NCBI GenBank assembly: GCA_021199475.1
Contig: JAJQHZ010000075.1
Span: forward strand, 1-41,002
Source: Lachnospiraceae bacterium
GTDB taxonomy: Bacteria; Bacillota; Clostridia; Lachnospirales; Lachnospiraceae
DNA: 41,002 nt
Direction of reading: 5' to 3'
Both the position numbers and the translations under genes were made by a program. This document shows positions 1 to 8,557 of this stretch, piece by piece. A model generated the notes under the pieces. The model was not told where the DNA came from. It saw only the letters and a program-made list of their open reading frames with translations, and searched no databases. Every line of letters starts with the position of its first letter. Position 1 is the stretch's first letter.

Positions 1-325
1 ATCTCCACCAATTTTTTGCGCTTTTCAGAGTGGAATTTACTTTTTCACTTCAGCAGAAATTTTTCAGGCCGGTTTTACGGTCATTTTCGGCCAAACTTCG
101 GCTCTCTTTAACGGATCCTTCTCAAAAGTATCCTTAAGAGATTTGTGCTGCTAACGGAACTGCCGCCCAATCTCCCTGTGACCGAGACCGGGCGGTATGA
201 GTGCAGTTCACTTGTTTCAAAAACCATTTGACAGACGATTTGCATGAAATATCCGGTACGATGTTCCGAATACCCATATCCCAATCAGAGATTGGGGCAG
301 AACCCAGCGCAGCTCTCGCGGCTCT
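1..325. other. Non-coding stretch with hairpins downstream of the MATE gene
   Basis: I see no credible gene here. Two stem-loops are visible. One has arms CCGCCC at 163-168 and GGGCGG at 190-195, with an inner TCTC/GAGA pair. The other has arms CCCAAT at 280-285 and ATTGGG at 291-296. Either could end transcription of the minus-strand MATE gene that stops at 326, but neither has a convincing U-run. The bases at about 306-325 (CGCAGCTCTCGCGGCTCTC) resemble the right edge of the dispersed repeat described elsewhere and may be a worn copy. Confidence 0.5.
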
Positions 326-1720
326 CTATTCCTTCTTCAGCATCTGAAAGATCCGCCGGATCATTACAACAGCAATAACGGCCGTCAGCAGATCGGAAAG
401 CGGCATAGAATAGAGAACGCCGTCCAGGCCGAAAAACACCGGCAGAATCAGTGCCCAGCCGACGCCGAACACGACTTCACGGATCAGGGAAAGGATTGAA
501 GACAGCGCCGCCTTCCCCAAGGACTGCATACAGATAAAGGTTCCCTTGTTCATGGTAGCCAGCGGCAGCATGCACAGATAAATCCGGAATGTTTTTACAG
601 CAAATTCCGAATAGTAAGCGCTCTCATTCGCCGCGCCGAAAATACCAATCAGCTGCAGCGGGAACACCTCTACAATAAAGAGCGCCGCAAAGCCGGTAAC
701 CAGCTCTGCAATCAGGATCATCTTGAACAGGCTAAGCGCGCGGTCGTTCCGTCTGGCGCCCACATTGTATCCGATAACAGGAATACAGCCCGCAGACAGA
801 CCAACTGCAATCGAAATCACGATCTGGAAGAACTTCATGACAATTCCCAACACCGCCATCGGGATCTGAGAGTACTCTTCCAGCCCAAAGACTGCGTCCG
901 TGGCTCCGTATTTAACAACCATGTTATTGACAGCCGCCATGGAGGCAACGATTGAAATCTGCGACAGGAAGCTGGTAATACCGAGCGGAAGAAACTGTCT
1001 CATCAGCCCCGGATACACACTGAAGCTCTTCTTTTCCAGCTTTACTGCCTTCATATGAAACAGATACCAGATCGCCAGAACCGCTGTCAGCACCTGTCCG
1101 CCAACCGTCGCCACAGCCGCTCCCATCATTCCCCAATGCAGCCCATAAATACAGATCGGGTCAAAGATGATATTAAATACTGCTCCGAGCACCGTCGATG
1201 CCATCGCAAACCGAGGGCTTCCGTCGGAACGGATAATCGGGTTCAGGCACTGGCCGAACATGTAGACCGGGATTCCGATCGTGATAAACGTAAAATACTC
1301 CTTTGCATTGGAGAATGTCCCTTCATTCACGCGGGCGCCAAAAAAAGTCAGAATCGGATCCTGAAAAATCGCGTAGAGCGCAGTAAGAATCAGACCGATC
1401 ACAATCACAAGCACGATCGCGCAGCCGATGCTTTTGTGCGCATTCTCCTTTTCATTTTTGCCCAGCAAAATGCTGACATACGCGCAGCAGCCGTCGCCGA
1501 TCATCACAGCCAGCGAGAGTGCCACAATCGTCAGCGGAAATACCGCATTGTTTGCCGCATTTCCATAAGAACCCAGATAGGACGCATTCGCAATAAAAAT
1601 CTGATCAACAATATTATACAACGCTGCCACCAGCAGGGAAATGATACAGGGCACGGAATATTTTTTCATCAGTGTGCCCAGCTTCTCTTCTTCCAAAAAT
1701 TTATTCGCTTTCTCTTCCAT
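326..1720 (-). CDS. MATE family multidrug/toxin efflux transporter
   Basis: This is an integral membrane antiporter of the multidrug and toxic compound extrusion family. It probably exports organic cations or metabolites using a sodium or proton gradient. The protein is about 464 aa, the usual MATE length, with about 12 hydrophobic helices in two similar halves. The N-terminal half carries the typical segment PCIISLLVAALYNIVDQIFI, and the middle has GCIPVIGYNVGA. I chose the ATG at 1720 because GGAG lies seven bases upstream. An in-frame GTG/ATG about 30 bases further up would place the start inside a dispersed repeat and adds a non-conserved leader. The gene is last in a run of minus-strand genes but is separated from the amidohydrolase gene by two repeat copies. 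The substrate cannot be told from sequence. Confidence 0.9.
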   Translation of the reverse strand: MEEKANKFLEEEKLGTLMKKYSVPCIISLLVAALYNIVDQIFIANASYLGSYGNAANNAVFPLTIVALSLAVMIGDGCCAYVSILLGKNEKENAHKSIGCAIVLVIVIGLILTALYAIFQDPILTFFGARVNEGTFSNAKEYFTFITIGIPVYMFGQCLNPIIRSDGSPRFAMASTVLGAVFNIIFDPICIYGLHWGMMGAAVATVGGQVLTAVLAIWYLFHMKAVKLEKKSFSVYPGLMRQFLPLGITSFLSQISIVASMAAVNNMVVKYGATDAVFGLEEYSQIPMAVLGIVMKFFQIVISIAVGLSAGCIPVIGYNVGARRNDRALSLFKMILIAELVTGFAALFIVEVFPLQLIGIFGAANESAYYSEFAVKTFRIYLCMLPLATMNKGTFICMQSLGKAALSSILSLIREVVFGVGWALILPVFFGLDGVLYSMPLSDLLTAVIAVVMIRRIFQMLKKE

Positions 1721-1738
1721 TTTTTCACTCCATAACAT

Positions 1739-1808
1739 GTCTGACATCATTCATGATGTCAGACGCAGGCCGTGCCCATCGCCGACTGGCGATTCTGCAT
1801 GGCACGGC
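1739..1808. repeat. Dispersed nested stem-loop repeat, copy A
   Basis: Stem 1 is a perfect 11-bp inverted repeat, arms 1739-1749 and 1754-1764 (GTCTGACATCA/TGATGTCAGAC). Stem 2 has outer arms GCCGTGCC 1769-1776 and GGCACGGC 1801-1808, enclosing a perfect inner hairpin ATCGCC/GGCGAT at 1778-1793. The same architecture with different but compensating bases recurs at 1822-1893, 6696-6741, 17330-17367 and 17373-17452. It lies just upstream of the MATE start. Confidence 0.8.
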
Positions 1809-1821
1809 TCACTATTATAAT

Positions 1822-1898
1822 GTCTGACATTATTTATAATGTCAGACGTAAACCGCGCCTATTGTGCGAAGCAGAATCTCCAAACGGCGCGGTTCTCC
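1822..1898. repeat. Dispersed nested stem-loop repeat, copy B
   Basis: Stem 1 is a perfect 11-bp inverted repeat, arms 1822-1832 and 1837-1847 (GTCTGACATTA/TAATGTCAGAC), four bases of loop. Stem 2 has outer arms ACCGCGCC 1852-1859 and GGCGCGGT 1886-1893, with an imperfect inner hairpin ATTGTGC/GCAGAAT. It follows the amidohydrolase stop codon directly and is tandem with copy A in the same orientation. Confidence 0.8.
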
Positions 1899-1908
1899 GC
1901 CTCATATG

Positions 1909-2943
1909 TTAAATTCCGTAAAGTGTTTCCGCATTTTTGTGCAGCATCATCTCTTTCTCCTCGTCCGTCACATCCAACGCGCGCACAAATGCCGGCCCTT
2001 CCGTCAGCCATTCTTTGCGTACCGGATAAGAGGTCCCCCAGATGATGTGATCTGCGCCGAGCACCTTCACCGCACACTCGAGCTGCGTCTTTCCCCAGGG
2101 CTGCGCGTGGGACATCTCAAAGTAGATGTGTTCACGGAACCGGGCCGCCGTTTCACCGCCATCGGACTTGAACCGGCTGACATCCTCCGTCTTTTTCGCC
2201 TGCTGCGGGAACATCATATTTGCGATAGCGAAGAAACCGCCGCCGAGCATAGAATGAACCATTTTGATATTGGGATATCTCACAAACAGGTCGCTGAACA
2301 CCTCGCGGCCTACCGCAAGTCCCTGATCCACGCAGCGTCCGTAGGAACGTCTTACATTATTATAGGCAAGGAACGACTGCGGCTCGGCGGGAATCGGCGT
2401 ATGATGGACATACACATTCATCTGCAGCTCGTTGACCTTTGCAAAGAATGCGGAGAAACGTTCATCGTCCAGGTATGCGTCGCCATAATGTGCGCTCAGC
2501 TGTACAGCCGTCATGCCCAGTTCCTTTTTACAGCGCTCCAGTTCTGCAAGGCTCTCCTCTGTCCCGTAAGGCGGAACGACCGCCAGCGGAATCAGCCGGC
2601 CATTGCTCTTCTTTCCATATTCAGCCATTCCGTCATTGAACAGTCGGCAAAAGTCCAGATCCATCCACTCATGGCAGCCGGGTACCTTCAGCACCGCCTT
2701 GTCCACGCCCGCCGCGTCCAGGTCGGCAAGCATGCTCTCCAGCACATAGTCTCCCTGTACATAGTTGAGGTTCGGGCTGCCCTCCGGCTTTTCCAGAACG
2801 ACCTGCTTTTTCCCATTTGTCCCCGGAATCTCCTCACAGCGGCCGTGCCAGTCAAACTTTACTTCTCCCAAAAATTTTTCCATCAGAGCATCGTCTGTAA
2901 ACAGCTGCTCCGGAACCCAGTATAAATTCGCGTCAATAACCAT
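1909..2943 (-). CDS. Amidohydrolase-fold (Amidohydro_2) protein, metal ligands altered
   Basis: A TIM-barrel protein of about 344 aa resembling the Amidohydro_2 group, which includes ACMSD-type decarboxylases and lactone or amide hydrolases. The family normally begins with a metal-binding HxH just after strand 1 and ends with a GSDYP-type aspartate. Here the start reads MVIDANLYWVP and the late motif reads IIWGTSYP, so the first two histidines and the late aspartate appear to be missing. Histidines remain in NVYVHHTP and KMVHSMLGGG. The start at 2943 is set by GGAGGTGAG seven bases upstream; a longer frame to 2994 lacks a ribosome site. The gene follows the MBL-fold hydrolase gene, probably in one transcript. 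It may be a metal-independent member or a non-enzyme; the fold is fairly sure, the reaction is not. Confidence 0.75.
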   Translation of the reverse strand: MVIDANLYWVPEQLFTDDALMEKFLGEVKFDWHGRCEEIPGTNGKKQVVLEKPEGSPNLNYVQGDYVLESMLADLDAAGVDKAVLKVPGCHEWMDLDFCRLFNDGMAEYGKKSNGRLIPLAVVPPYGTEESLAELERCKKELGMTAVQLSAHYGDAYLDDERFSAFFAKVNELQMNVYVHHTPIPAEPQSFLAYNNVRRSYGRCVDQGLAVGREVFSDLFVRYPNIKMVHSMLGGGFFAIANMMFPQQAKKTEDVSRFKSDGGETAARFREHIYFEMSHAQPWGKTQLECAVKVLGADHIIWGTSYPVRKEWLTEGPAFVRALDVTDEEKEMMLHKNAETLYGI

Positions 2944-3097
2944 TTTCTCACCTCCACGGCAGTTAATCACTCGTTCTTCCCTGCCGTTTTTCACTTTTCC
3001 ATACCTGCATCTCTAAAATGCGTTCTTATGTGATCTTTCCTATATCTTTCTATACAAAAATCCCAAACCGGTTTCTCACAGAAGCCACATATATTCT

Positions 3098-4003
3098 TTA
3101 CACCAGAGTCTTGTCATAGGAAAACTCGTATCCCTTGTAGACAAAATCGACCATGTTCGGATTCTCCCTGAAAAATCCATCCTTTGGAATATCCTCAATA
3201 TGCGGTCTCTGGCAGTCGTAAATCTCATGTCCCTGCGCGTCATATTCCGCCTTCATCGGCGGCATCGGATTTTCGTCCTTCTTCGGCTTTTCGAGCTCTT
3301 CCCCGGCCAAAGCCTTGCACGCAGCCTCATAAAAAGCTTCCAGGCAGCCGTCCGCCACCTTTCCTGAACCGCCGCAATAGATGGTGTCAAACTCTGCGCG
3401 GTGCGCCATCAGCTTCTCCAGGCTGTCCTTCCATTTGCGCAGAGAGCCATTCAGCGTTTTTCCGTGCGGCATCAGCTCATCACCGATAAAAAGCATCCGG
3501 TATTTCCGGTCCAGAATCGCGATTCCATCCTCGGTGTGATCGCCGATCCGGAAGATTTCCAGTTCACGGCCCGCAAGCGGAATGAGATCGCCGTCGCCCA
3601 CGGCTGTTTTCGGATAATCCGGCGCCGGGAATGAGATGCCGTCAAAGCTCGGATAGGGGATGGACGCCCGCGTCAGCGCTTCCTCTCCCATATAGGCCAT
3701 ATCAAAATAAAAATTATTCGCGGTATGATCAAAATGATGATGCGTATTAATTACCCACGGCACTGGCTTTTGACAAAGTGTTTCCAGGTACTCCCTCAAA
3801 TTTCCCGCACCATATCCGGTGTCAATCGATACGCCGACATCCTCTCCGACCAGCAGGTAATGATAATCCCCTGAACTCATGATCTGCCAGGTGGCTTCAT
3901 TCAGCTGCGTAGCCTCATAATGGGGAACATCCATCGGCAGCAGTGCCCCATCCTTGTAGCGAATCAGTGTATCATGTTTTGGAGAAAAATCGATTCGTTC
4001 CAT
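3098..4003 (-). CDS. Metallo-beta-lactamase fold hydrolase
   Basis: A cytoplasmic binuclear-metal hydrolase of 301 aa with no signal peptide. The defining motif THHHFDH is at residues 87-93. Further metal ligands are likely His156 in GDHTEDG and Asp175 in FIGDEL. This set is typical of broad MBL-fold hydrolases acting on esters, thioesters, lactones or phosphodiesters. The C-terminal 90 residues are proline- and lysine-rich (around EKPKKDENPMPP) and may form a cap over the active site. AGAGG lies six bases before the ATG at 4003. It sits between a small membrane protein gene and the amidohydrolase gene, downstream of an Opp-type importer and an esterase. This suggests stepwise hydrolysis of an imported compound. 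Substrate unknown. Confidence 0.85.
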   Translation of the reverse strand: MERIDFSPKHDTLIRYKDGALLPMDVPHYEATQLNEATWQIMSSGDYHYLLVGEDVGVSIDTGYGAGNLREYLETLCQKPVPWVINTHHHFDHTANNFYFDMAYMGEEALTRASIPYPSFDGISFPAPDYPKTAVGDGDLIPLAGRELEIFRIGDHTEDGIAILDRKYRMLFIGDELMPHGKTLNGSLRKWKDSLEKLMAHRAEFDTIYCGGSGKVADGCLEAFYEAACKALAGEELEKPKKDENPMPPMKAEYDAQGHEIYDCQRPHIEDIPKDGFFRENPNMVDFVYKGYEFSYDKTLV

Positions 4004-4070
4004 CGCAAACCTCTTTTCAAGTGTTATTTTAATAAATATTAATGCAGTTCCTTATTGTTTTAAAAAGTGT

Positions 4071-4733
4071 TCAGTCATATGTAATCTGCTGCGCCTCACG
4101 CGGTGCTTCTTCCGTGCTCAGAAAGCTGTCATAGACAACACGGCTCTCGAGCAGATAAACCAGAAGGCAGAGAATGGCGCACACCAGCAAAACCAGCGTA
4201 CAGCCAAGCTCCCCGGCGAGATTTTCTCCGGAAGATAAAAACGTATAGGCCAACGTTCCCACAGCTGTTAGCGCCTGCGCAACAAACGTATATCGGGAGG
4301 ATTTTATTACCGCATCCACATAGCGGTACTCACCGAGTGTCATATTTTTCCCCGCAGTCAGGAAATTGAACAGCGACCATCCCATCCAGAACAGGCACGC
4401 CACGGTGAGCGCTTCCGGCGCGGCGACGTACCAGCACGCATTGCTTCCTAGCGGCCGCGTGACCGCGAGAAAGTACAGGACGAACGAGAGAAGCCAGGCC
4501 GCGGCATAGCCCGCATGATAGATGCGCCGCTGCCTGTCGCTCAGCTTCGCGGCGTGATAGACCCCTGTATAGACTCTTTTCAGACGCATCTTCCCTTTTT
4601 CGTCTGCTTCGCGATATTCCGACCAGCCTTCAAAATAGCGATGGTATCCCTTGCTGTGAAATTCGGCCCGCTCCGGCATCCCGCCGGTGCGCCGCATTTC
4701 GCGCTCCTGTACATAGTCCTTCAGAGACCGCAT
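4071..4733 (-). CDS. Small multi-pass membrane protein, unknown function
   Basis: I do not recognise this 220-aa protein. The first 75 residues are charged and aromatic (KGYHRYFEGWSEYREADEKG) and look cytoplasmic. Four hydrophobic segments follow, near residues 80-95, 105-125, 150-165 and 175-195, and then an acidic tail. The start at 4733 has GGAG eight bases upstream; an in-frame GTG at 4742 is possible but overlaps that site. It lies 79 bases after the next gene, also a small membrane protein, in the same direction. The pair may work together. No catalytic motif is visible. Confidence 0.7.
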   Translation of the reverse strand: MRSLKDYVQEREMRRTGGMPERAEFHSKGYHRYFEGWSEYREADEKGKMRLKRVYTGVYHAAKLSDRQRRIYHAGYAAAWLLSFVLYFLAVTRPLGSNACWYVAAPEALTVACLFWMGWSLFNFLTAGKNMTLGEYRYVDAVIKSSRYTFVAQALTAVGTLAYTFLSSGENLAGELGCTLVLLVCAILCLLVYLLESRVVYDSFLSTEEAPREAQQITYD

Positions 4734-4812
4734 ATTCCTCACTCCGTTCCTTCCATCCCGCAGTCCAGTGTTTTATATCGTTCGCTTCTGCGCATCCGCA
4801 TACAGAGACGAT

Positions 4813-5358
4813 TTACTCCAGATAAGAAGCATACTCGATTTCCTGCAAATCCAGTCCTTCCAGATATTCCTGAAAAGCACTGTAAAAGTTCTGCGTTACC
4901 TCCGCGCTTTCATAGTTAAACACCACAACCGTCTCGTCCGTCTCAAGCAGGATATAATCCCCCTTCACCTTTTTCAGGGCAAACAGATAATACTCGCCCC
5001 ACGCGTCGTTCTTCCAAAGGCCGCTTCGTACACGGCGGTCGTCGGTTCCCTCTGACAATGTGCCGAAATCAACCTCGTCGCAGAGTTCCATCCGCGTAAT
5101 GTCCGCGTAAGAAATCGTAATCTCATCCTCTGTGTAGCTGTTGATCAGGATGGAATCCTCTCCCGGCTCGATGTAAACAGACTCACTCAGGCTGTTTCGG
5201 AAGAAAATCAGGTATCCGAGTACGATAATCAAAAAAATCAGAATCGAATAATTCCGGTGTCTGGTAAAGCCGTCAAATACCGAGCTTCCCGTCTTTGCGG
5301 TATGCTTTTCTTTTGCTTCCGAAGTTTTCTTATCCGCATTTTCCGATGTTTTTTTCAT
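4813..5358 (-). CDS. Single-pass membrane protein, possible PH-like domain
   Basis: A protein of about 181 aa with a charged, lysine- and glutamate-rich N-terminus and one membrane helix (YSILIFLIIVLGYLIFF). The C-terminal region of about 115 residues is soluble and beta-rich. Its pattern SVYIEPGEDSILINSYTE followed by ITISYADITRMEL resembles bacterial PH-like domains, which is only a suggestion. I prefer the ATG at 5358 with AGGTGA eight bases upstream; a GTG at 5370 is the alternative. It begins 30 bases after the esterase stop, so the two are surely co-transcribed, and it precedes another small membrane protein. Function unknown. Confidence 0.7.
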   Translation of the reverse strand: MKKTSENADKKTSEAKEKHTAKTGSSVFDGFTRHRNYSILIFLIIVLGYLIFFRNSLSESVYIEPGEDSILINSYTEDEITISYADITRMELCDEVDFGTLSEGTDDRRVRSGLWKNDAWGEYYLFALKKVKGDYILLETDETVVVFNYESAEVTQNFYSAFQEYLEGLDLQEIEYASYLE

Positions 5359-5388
5359 CCGTCCGGTCACCTGTCCTTTCCTTCCCGG

Positions 5389-6570
5389 TTATTTGTGCTG
5401 CGCGAACAGCCACTCATGAATGGCATCGATGGAATACGCGTGTCTCCACGTGTTGATGTGATGCTCGCCGCCGTTGCTGTGCCAGCCGTCTGCGACTGTC
5501 GTAATGTCATATGGAGTATAAATAATATTTGCTCCGGTTGCAAGCAGCTTTCGTGTCTTTTCGGTATAAACCTCCTGCGGCTCGCCGGTTCTCCATACCT
5601 CGCGGGCAATCTTCGCACCGTCCTTCTCCAGCTCGACCAGAATCTGGTTCATGCCCGGAAACGCCTTTGCGTCGCCCTGCGAGTTGATCATCCAGAATTT
5701 GTGATTCTCAAGCCCGGCACCATGGAACTGCCGTTCATCCCACTGACCTGCTACCAGGAAGGATGCCGCGAACAGATCCGGATACCGGAGGTTCAGCACC
5801 ATCGACGACATACAGCCCATCGACTGCCCGGTCGTGTACAGCCGGTTCTTGTCAATCGAGTATTCGGAGACAATATGATCCAGAAGACGTTTCCCGGTCT
5901 CCAGGCGGTCGTCCACGCTCCAGTCATCCTCCACAATGCTCGGCGGAGCGTACTGCGGAGCCAGCACAAAGCACTCATGCTTTTCCTGCGCCTCTTCTGT
6001 CATCCAGACCAGTGCCCCAACGCCCTGAGTCAGTGTACATTCCGGCTGTTCACCGCACACGGCTGCGTCATGAATGAACTGCACCAGAGGATAGCTCTTC
6101 GTTGGATCATAGGTTCTCGGGATAAACAGGTTATACGCCAGTCCTTCAAAAACGCCCTGTGCAAATTCTTCTACCAGAAGATTTTTTACGCCTGTATTTG
6201 CATCCGCGCCCGCAGCCGGAATCGTAGTTCCATCCTTCGCTATGAGCGGTTCAGCCTGCTCGACCGAGAGGCTCGCCGGAACGACCCTGGCGCCCTGTCC
6301 CTGCCACGGATGCCCCGGAAAATAGGTCGCTGCCGCTTCATCTTCTGCCGAAAGCCCCAGCACAACAAAAGGTCCGTCGCCCTCCTGTCCATCTGCATTT
6401 TTGCAAACCGAAGCGGATATGATGGAACGTCCCTCCACCTGGAACGCTTCCGGTTTTACAGTCCCTGCAGCAAACACGCAGTCATACTCCAGAATTGCTT
6501 TCGTACATTTCTGTCCTTCCGGCAGGACTTCCGTTACCGCAGTAATTTCTTTTATATGTGAATTTTTCAT
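5389..6570 (-). CDS. Serine esterase, alpha/beta hydrolase with N-terminal beta domain
   Basis: A 393-aa alpha/beta hydrolase related to PHB-depolymerase and feruloyl-esterase-like enzymes. Residues 1 to about 115 form a beta-rich N-terminal domain like the Ig-like domain of similar esterases. The hydrolase domain follows from about residue 125. The nucleophile motif GQSMG is at 248-252 with Ser250. Likely partners are Asp300 (NSQGD) and a histidine at 370-371 (GGEHHINTW). There is no signal peptide, so it acts in the cytoplasm, presumably on material brought in by the importer genes upstream. A GGGAGAGA ribosome site precedes the ATG at 6570. It is separated from the binding-protein gene by about 250 bases that include repeat copy C. 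Cleavage of an ester in an imported compound is the best guess. Confidence 0.85.
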   Translation of the reverse strand: MKNSHIKEITAVTEVLPEGQKCTKAILEYDCVFAAGTVKPEAFQVEGRSIISASVCKNADGQEGDGPFVVLGLSAEDEAAATYFPGHPWQGQGARVVPASLSVEQAEPLIAKDGTTIPAAGADANTGVKNLLVEEFAQGVFEGLAYNLFIPRTYDPTKSYPLVQFIHDAAVCGEQPECTLTQGVGALVWMTEEAQEKHECFVLAPQYAPPSIVEDDWSVDDRLETGKRLLDHIVSEYSIDKNRLYTTGQSMGCMSSMVLNLRYPDLFAASFLVAGQWDERQFHGAGLENHKFWMINSQGDAKAFPGMNQILVELEKDGAKIAREVWRTGEPQEVYTEKTRKLLATGANIIYTPYDITTVADGWHSNGGEHHINTWRHAYSIDAIHEWLFAQHK

Positions 6571-6695
6571 TGATTTCTCTTCTCTCCCATTTTTTACCGC
6601 TCATAGTGACAGATGCTGCAAAAGGGGCCGGCTGCCCTGTAGGAAGGTTCGCCAGCCCCCGAAATCTCTGCTCGTGGCTTTCTGCTTTATCGGCA

Positions 6696-6741
6696 CCACG
6701 CCCATTGTGCAAGTCACAATCTATAAATGGCGTGGCTCTCC
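6696..6741. repeat. Dispersed nested stem-loop repeat, copy C
   Basis: Outer arms CCACGCC 6696-6702 and GGCGTGG 6729-6735 enclose a perfect inner hairpin ATTGTG 6704-6709/CACAAT 6715-6720. CTCTCC follows, as in copies D and E. The first stem seen in copies A, B and E is absent. It lies in the 250-base spacer between the binding-protein stop at 6824 and the esterase start at 6570. Confidence 0.75.
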
Positions 6742-6823
6742 GCTTCTAGTCCGTCCTGCTGTCTTGTCAGAAAGCCATTTCCTGTGGTTTGCCAATGCAG
6801 TCCAAAGTCAGAGCATTCCATTT

Positions 6824-8455
6824 TTAGAATTCATTGTCTACATAGATGCAGCCGCCCGGAATCAGGTAATCCTGGAAGGTCCAGCAAGCTGTCTCGATGT
6901 CATTTGTCACTACGTTGCTGGTCAGCTGTGAGAACAGGCCATATCCATAATAGTGCTCGATGATGTACTCATGGAATGCGTTTACGTTCTCTTCTGTATC
7001 ACCGCCAACTACGATGCAGGCATTCAGAAGATCCTGGATGGTCTGATCATCGCTGTTGCAGATCGTGTAAGTTACAGAGTGGAATGCTTCTGAATACCAT
7101 CTCTGCCATACGATTGGAAGATAATCATCTGACGCCATCTTGGTGATAATCAGATCATACTCGCCAGCCACCTGCTTGGAGTCGGTAATCGTATCAGACT
7201 CAGACTCGATCGCGCAGTTGATACCGATGTTCTGAAGGATCGCAACGATTGCAGTCGCTACGTTCTCCAGCATGGACTCATTGTTCAGGATGATGGTAAG
7301 CGTAGAGCCGTCATAGCTGGACTGCGCCAGGTATTCCATCGCCAGCTCCAGGTTCTGCTCATGATAGTAGTTCTCTTCGGTCTCCCAGTCGCTGTTGTAG
7401 TCGATGAACTTCATGTTGCCAAGTGTAGAGGAAACAACATAGCCGTTGGAACCGGAAGCCAGCGCCAGCTGCTCGCCGTCCAGTGCATAGAAGATAGCCG
7501 CACGCAGATTCTCATCCGCGCAGATGCTGCTGTTCTCATCGCAGTTCGCAAACAGAGCGATAGTCAGGTTGTCCAGATACTGATCGATGGTATAATTATC
7601 AGAATAAGCGCCGCCCTCCTGGAACTGAGCGATATCCGTTGCAGATACATAGCTGGAGAAATCAAGCTCGCCGGTCTGCAGACCAACTGAGTTCTGGGAA
7701 GCCTCTGCTACAACCTTGTAATAAATTGTCTGAACATTCGCGCACTGACGGATGGTCTGATGATCGGTGCCCTCTGCCCAGTAGTCATCCTTTGCTTCCA
7801 GTGTGATGGACGCACCAGACTGGTAATCACTTACATAGTACGGACCGGTGCCGCACGGGTCGGTCGCCAGATTATGGTCAATCGCTGCCTGCTCACAGTA
7901 TACATACGGCTGTGCCAGAATCGCGCTCAGATCGCTGAGTCCATCCAGCGGCGCATTCATGATCAGGTCTACGGTGTAATCATCCACAACCTCACCATGA
8001 TCATACTTCGCGATGTCGCCGCTCATACGGTTTCCTGCCGCAAGAAGGGTATCATAAGAATAGATTACATCGGATGCATGAAGCTCATTTCCGTCCGAGT
8101 CATAAACACCTTCATAGAGATATACACGGTAGGTCGTATCATCGATCTGCTCGTAGCTGCTGGCCACGGAGCCTACCAGACCGCCGCCGATGCCGTTGAT
8201 TTCAAACAGGCGCTCATAAACGCTGTATTTCCACATCGATCCGCCGCTGTCCACCGCTTCTTCCGGTGACAGGTTGCCCGGCTCAGTATCCATCGCGATG
8301 GAGATGGACTCATGCTTTACCGTTGCGGAATTTGCGGTTCCTTCATAGGTCGCGTCATGAACATACGTTGCGTCATCATCCGCAAATGCCACTGAGCTGA
8401 AGCTGCCGCATACGGTAACGGCTGCCATCAATGCTGCTAAAACTTTTTTCTTCAT
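6824..8455 (-). CDS. Extracytoplasmic solute-binding protein of an Opp/Dpp-type importer (SBP_bac_5)
   Basis: A 543-aa family-5 binding protein that captures a peptide, opine, glycoside or similar ligand for the adjacent ABC importer. A signal peptide is clear: basic start, hydrophobic core, and a likely cut after AFA at residue 25. There is no canonical lipobox; the only cysteine, in AVTVCG, lacks the small residue normally at -1. Most Gram-positive binding proteins are lipid-anchored, so this one may be anchored differently. The mature part has family features such as the segment AYDTLLAAGNR and repeated aromatic ligand-cleft residues. AAAGGAGGA stands seven bases before the ATG. It is the fifth gene after the two permeases and two ATPases, behind a spacer with a terminator-like hairpin. 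Confidence 0.9.
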   Translation of the reverse strand: MKKKVLAALMAAVTVCGSFSSVAFADDDATYVHDATYEGTANSATVKHESISIAMDTEPGNLSPEEAVDSGGSMWKYSVYERLFEINGIGGGLVGSVASSYEQIDDTTYRVYLYEGVYDSDGNELHASDVIYSYDTLLAAGNRMSGDIAKYDHGEVVDDYTVDLIMNAPLDGLSDLSAILAQPYVYCEQAAIDHNLATDPCGTGPYYVSDYQSGASITLEAKDDYWAEGTDHQTIRQCANVQTIYYKVVAEASQNSVGLQTGELDFSSYVSATDIAQFQEGGAYSDNYTIDQYLDNLTIALFANCDENSSICADENLRAAIFYALDGEQLALASGSNGYVVSSTLGNMKFIDYNSDWETEENYYHEQNLELAMEYLAQSSYDGSTLTIILNNESMLENVATAIVAILQNIGINCAIESESDTITDSKQVAGEYDLIITKMASDDYLPIVWQRWYSEAFHSVTYTICNSDDQTIQDLLNACIVVGGDTEENVNAFHEYIIEHYYGYGLFSQLTSNVVTNDIETACWTFQDYLIPGGCIYVDNEF

Positions 8456-8534
8456 GGGAATCCTCCTTTAAGATAAATTCTGGTAACTGTTCTTTCACCC
8501 GACAGTCACCGGTTAAAGTAACACTTCTTTATGC

Positions 8535-8557
8535 AAAACTCTGACCGCCCGTCAGAG
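8535..8557 (-). terminator. Terminator-like hairpin between the ATPase and binding-protein genes
   Basis: On the minus strand a 7-bp stem, CTCTGAC/GTCAGAG (arms 8551-8557 and 8539-8545), has a GGGCG loop and is followed by TTTT. It could end or attenuate transcripts from the four upstream importer genes. A second inverted repeat, CCGGTAT 8586-8592/ATACCGG 8611-8617, precedes it. A separate promoter for the binding protein is not obvious. Confidence 0.5.

Noticed and set aside
1864-2925. 353-codon plus-strand frame
   Set aside because: Antisense shadow of the amidohydrolase-fold gene; no recognisable domain.
5257-6561. Long open frame (434 codons) on the plus strand
   Set aside because: Antisense to the esterase gene and lacking any protein family features or ribosome site.
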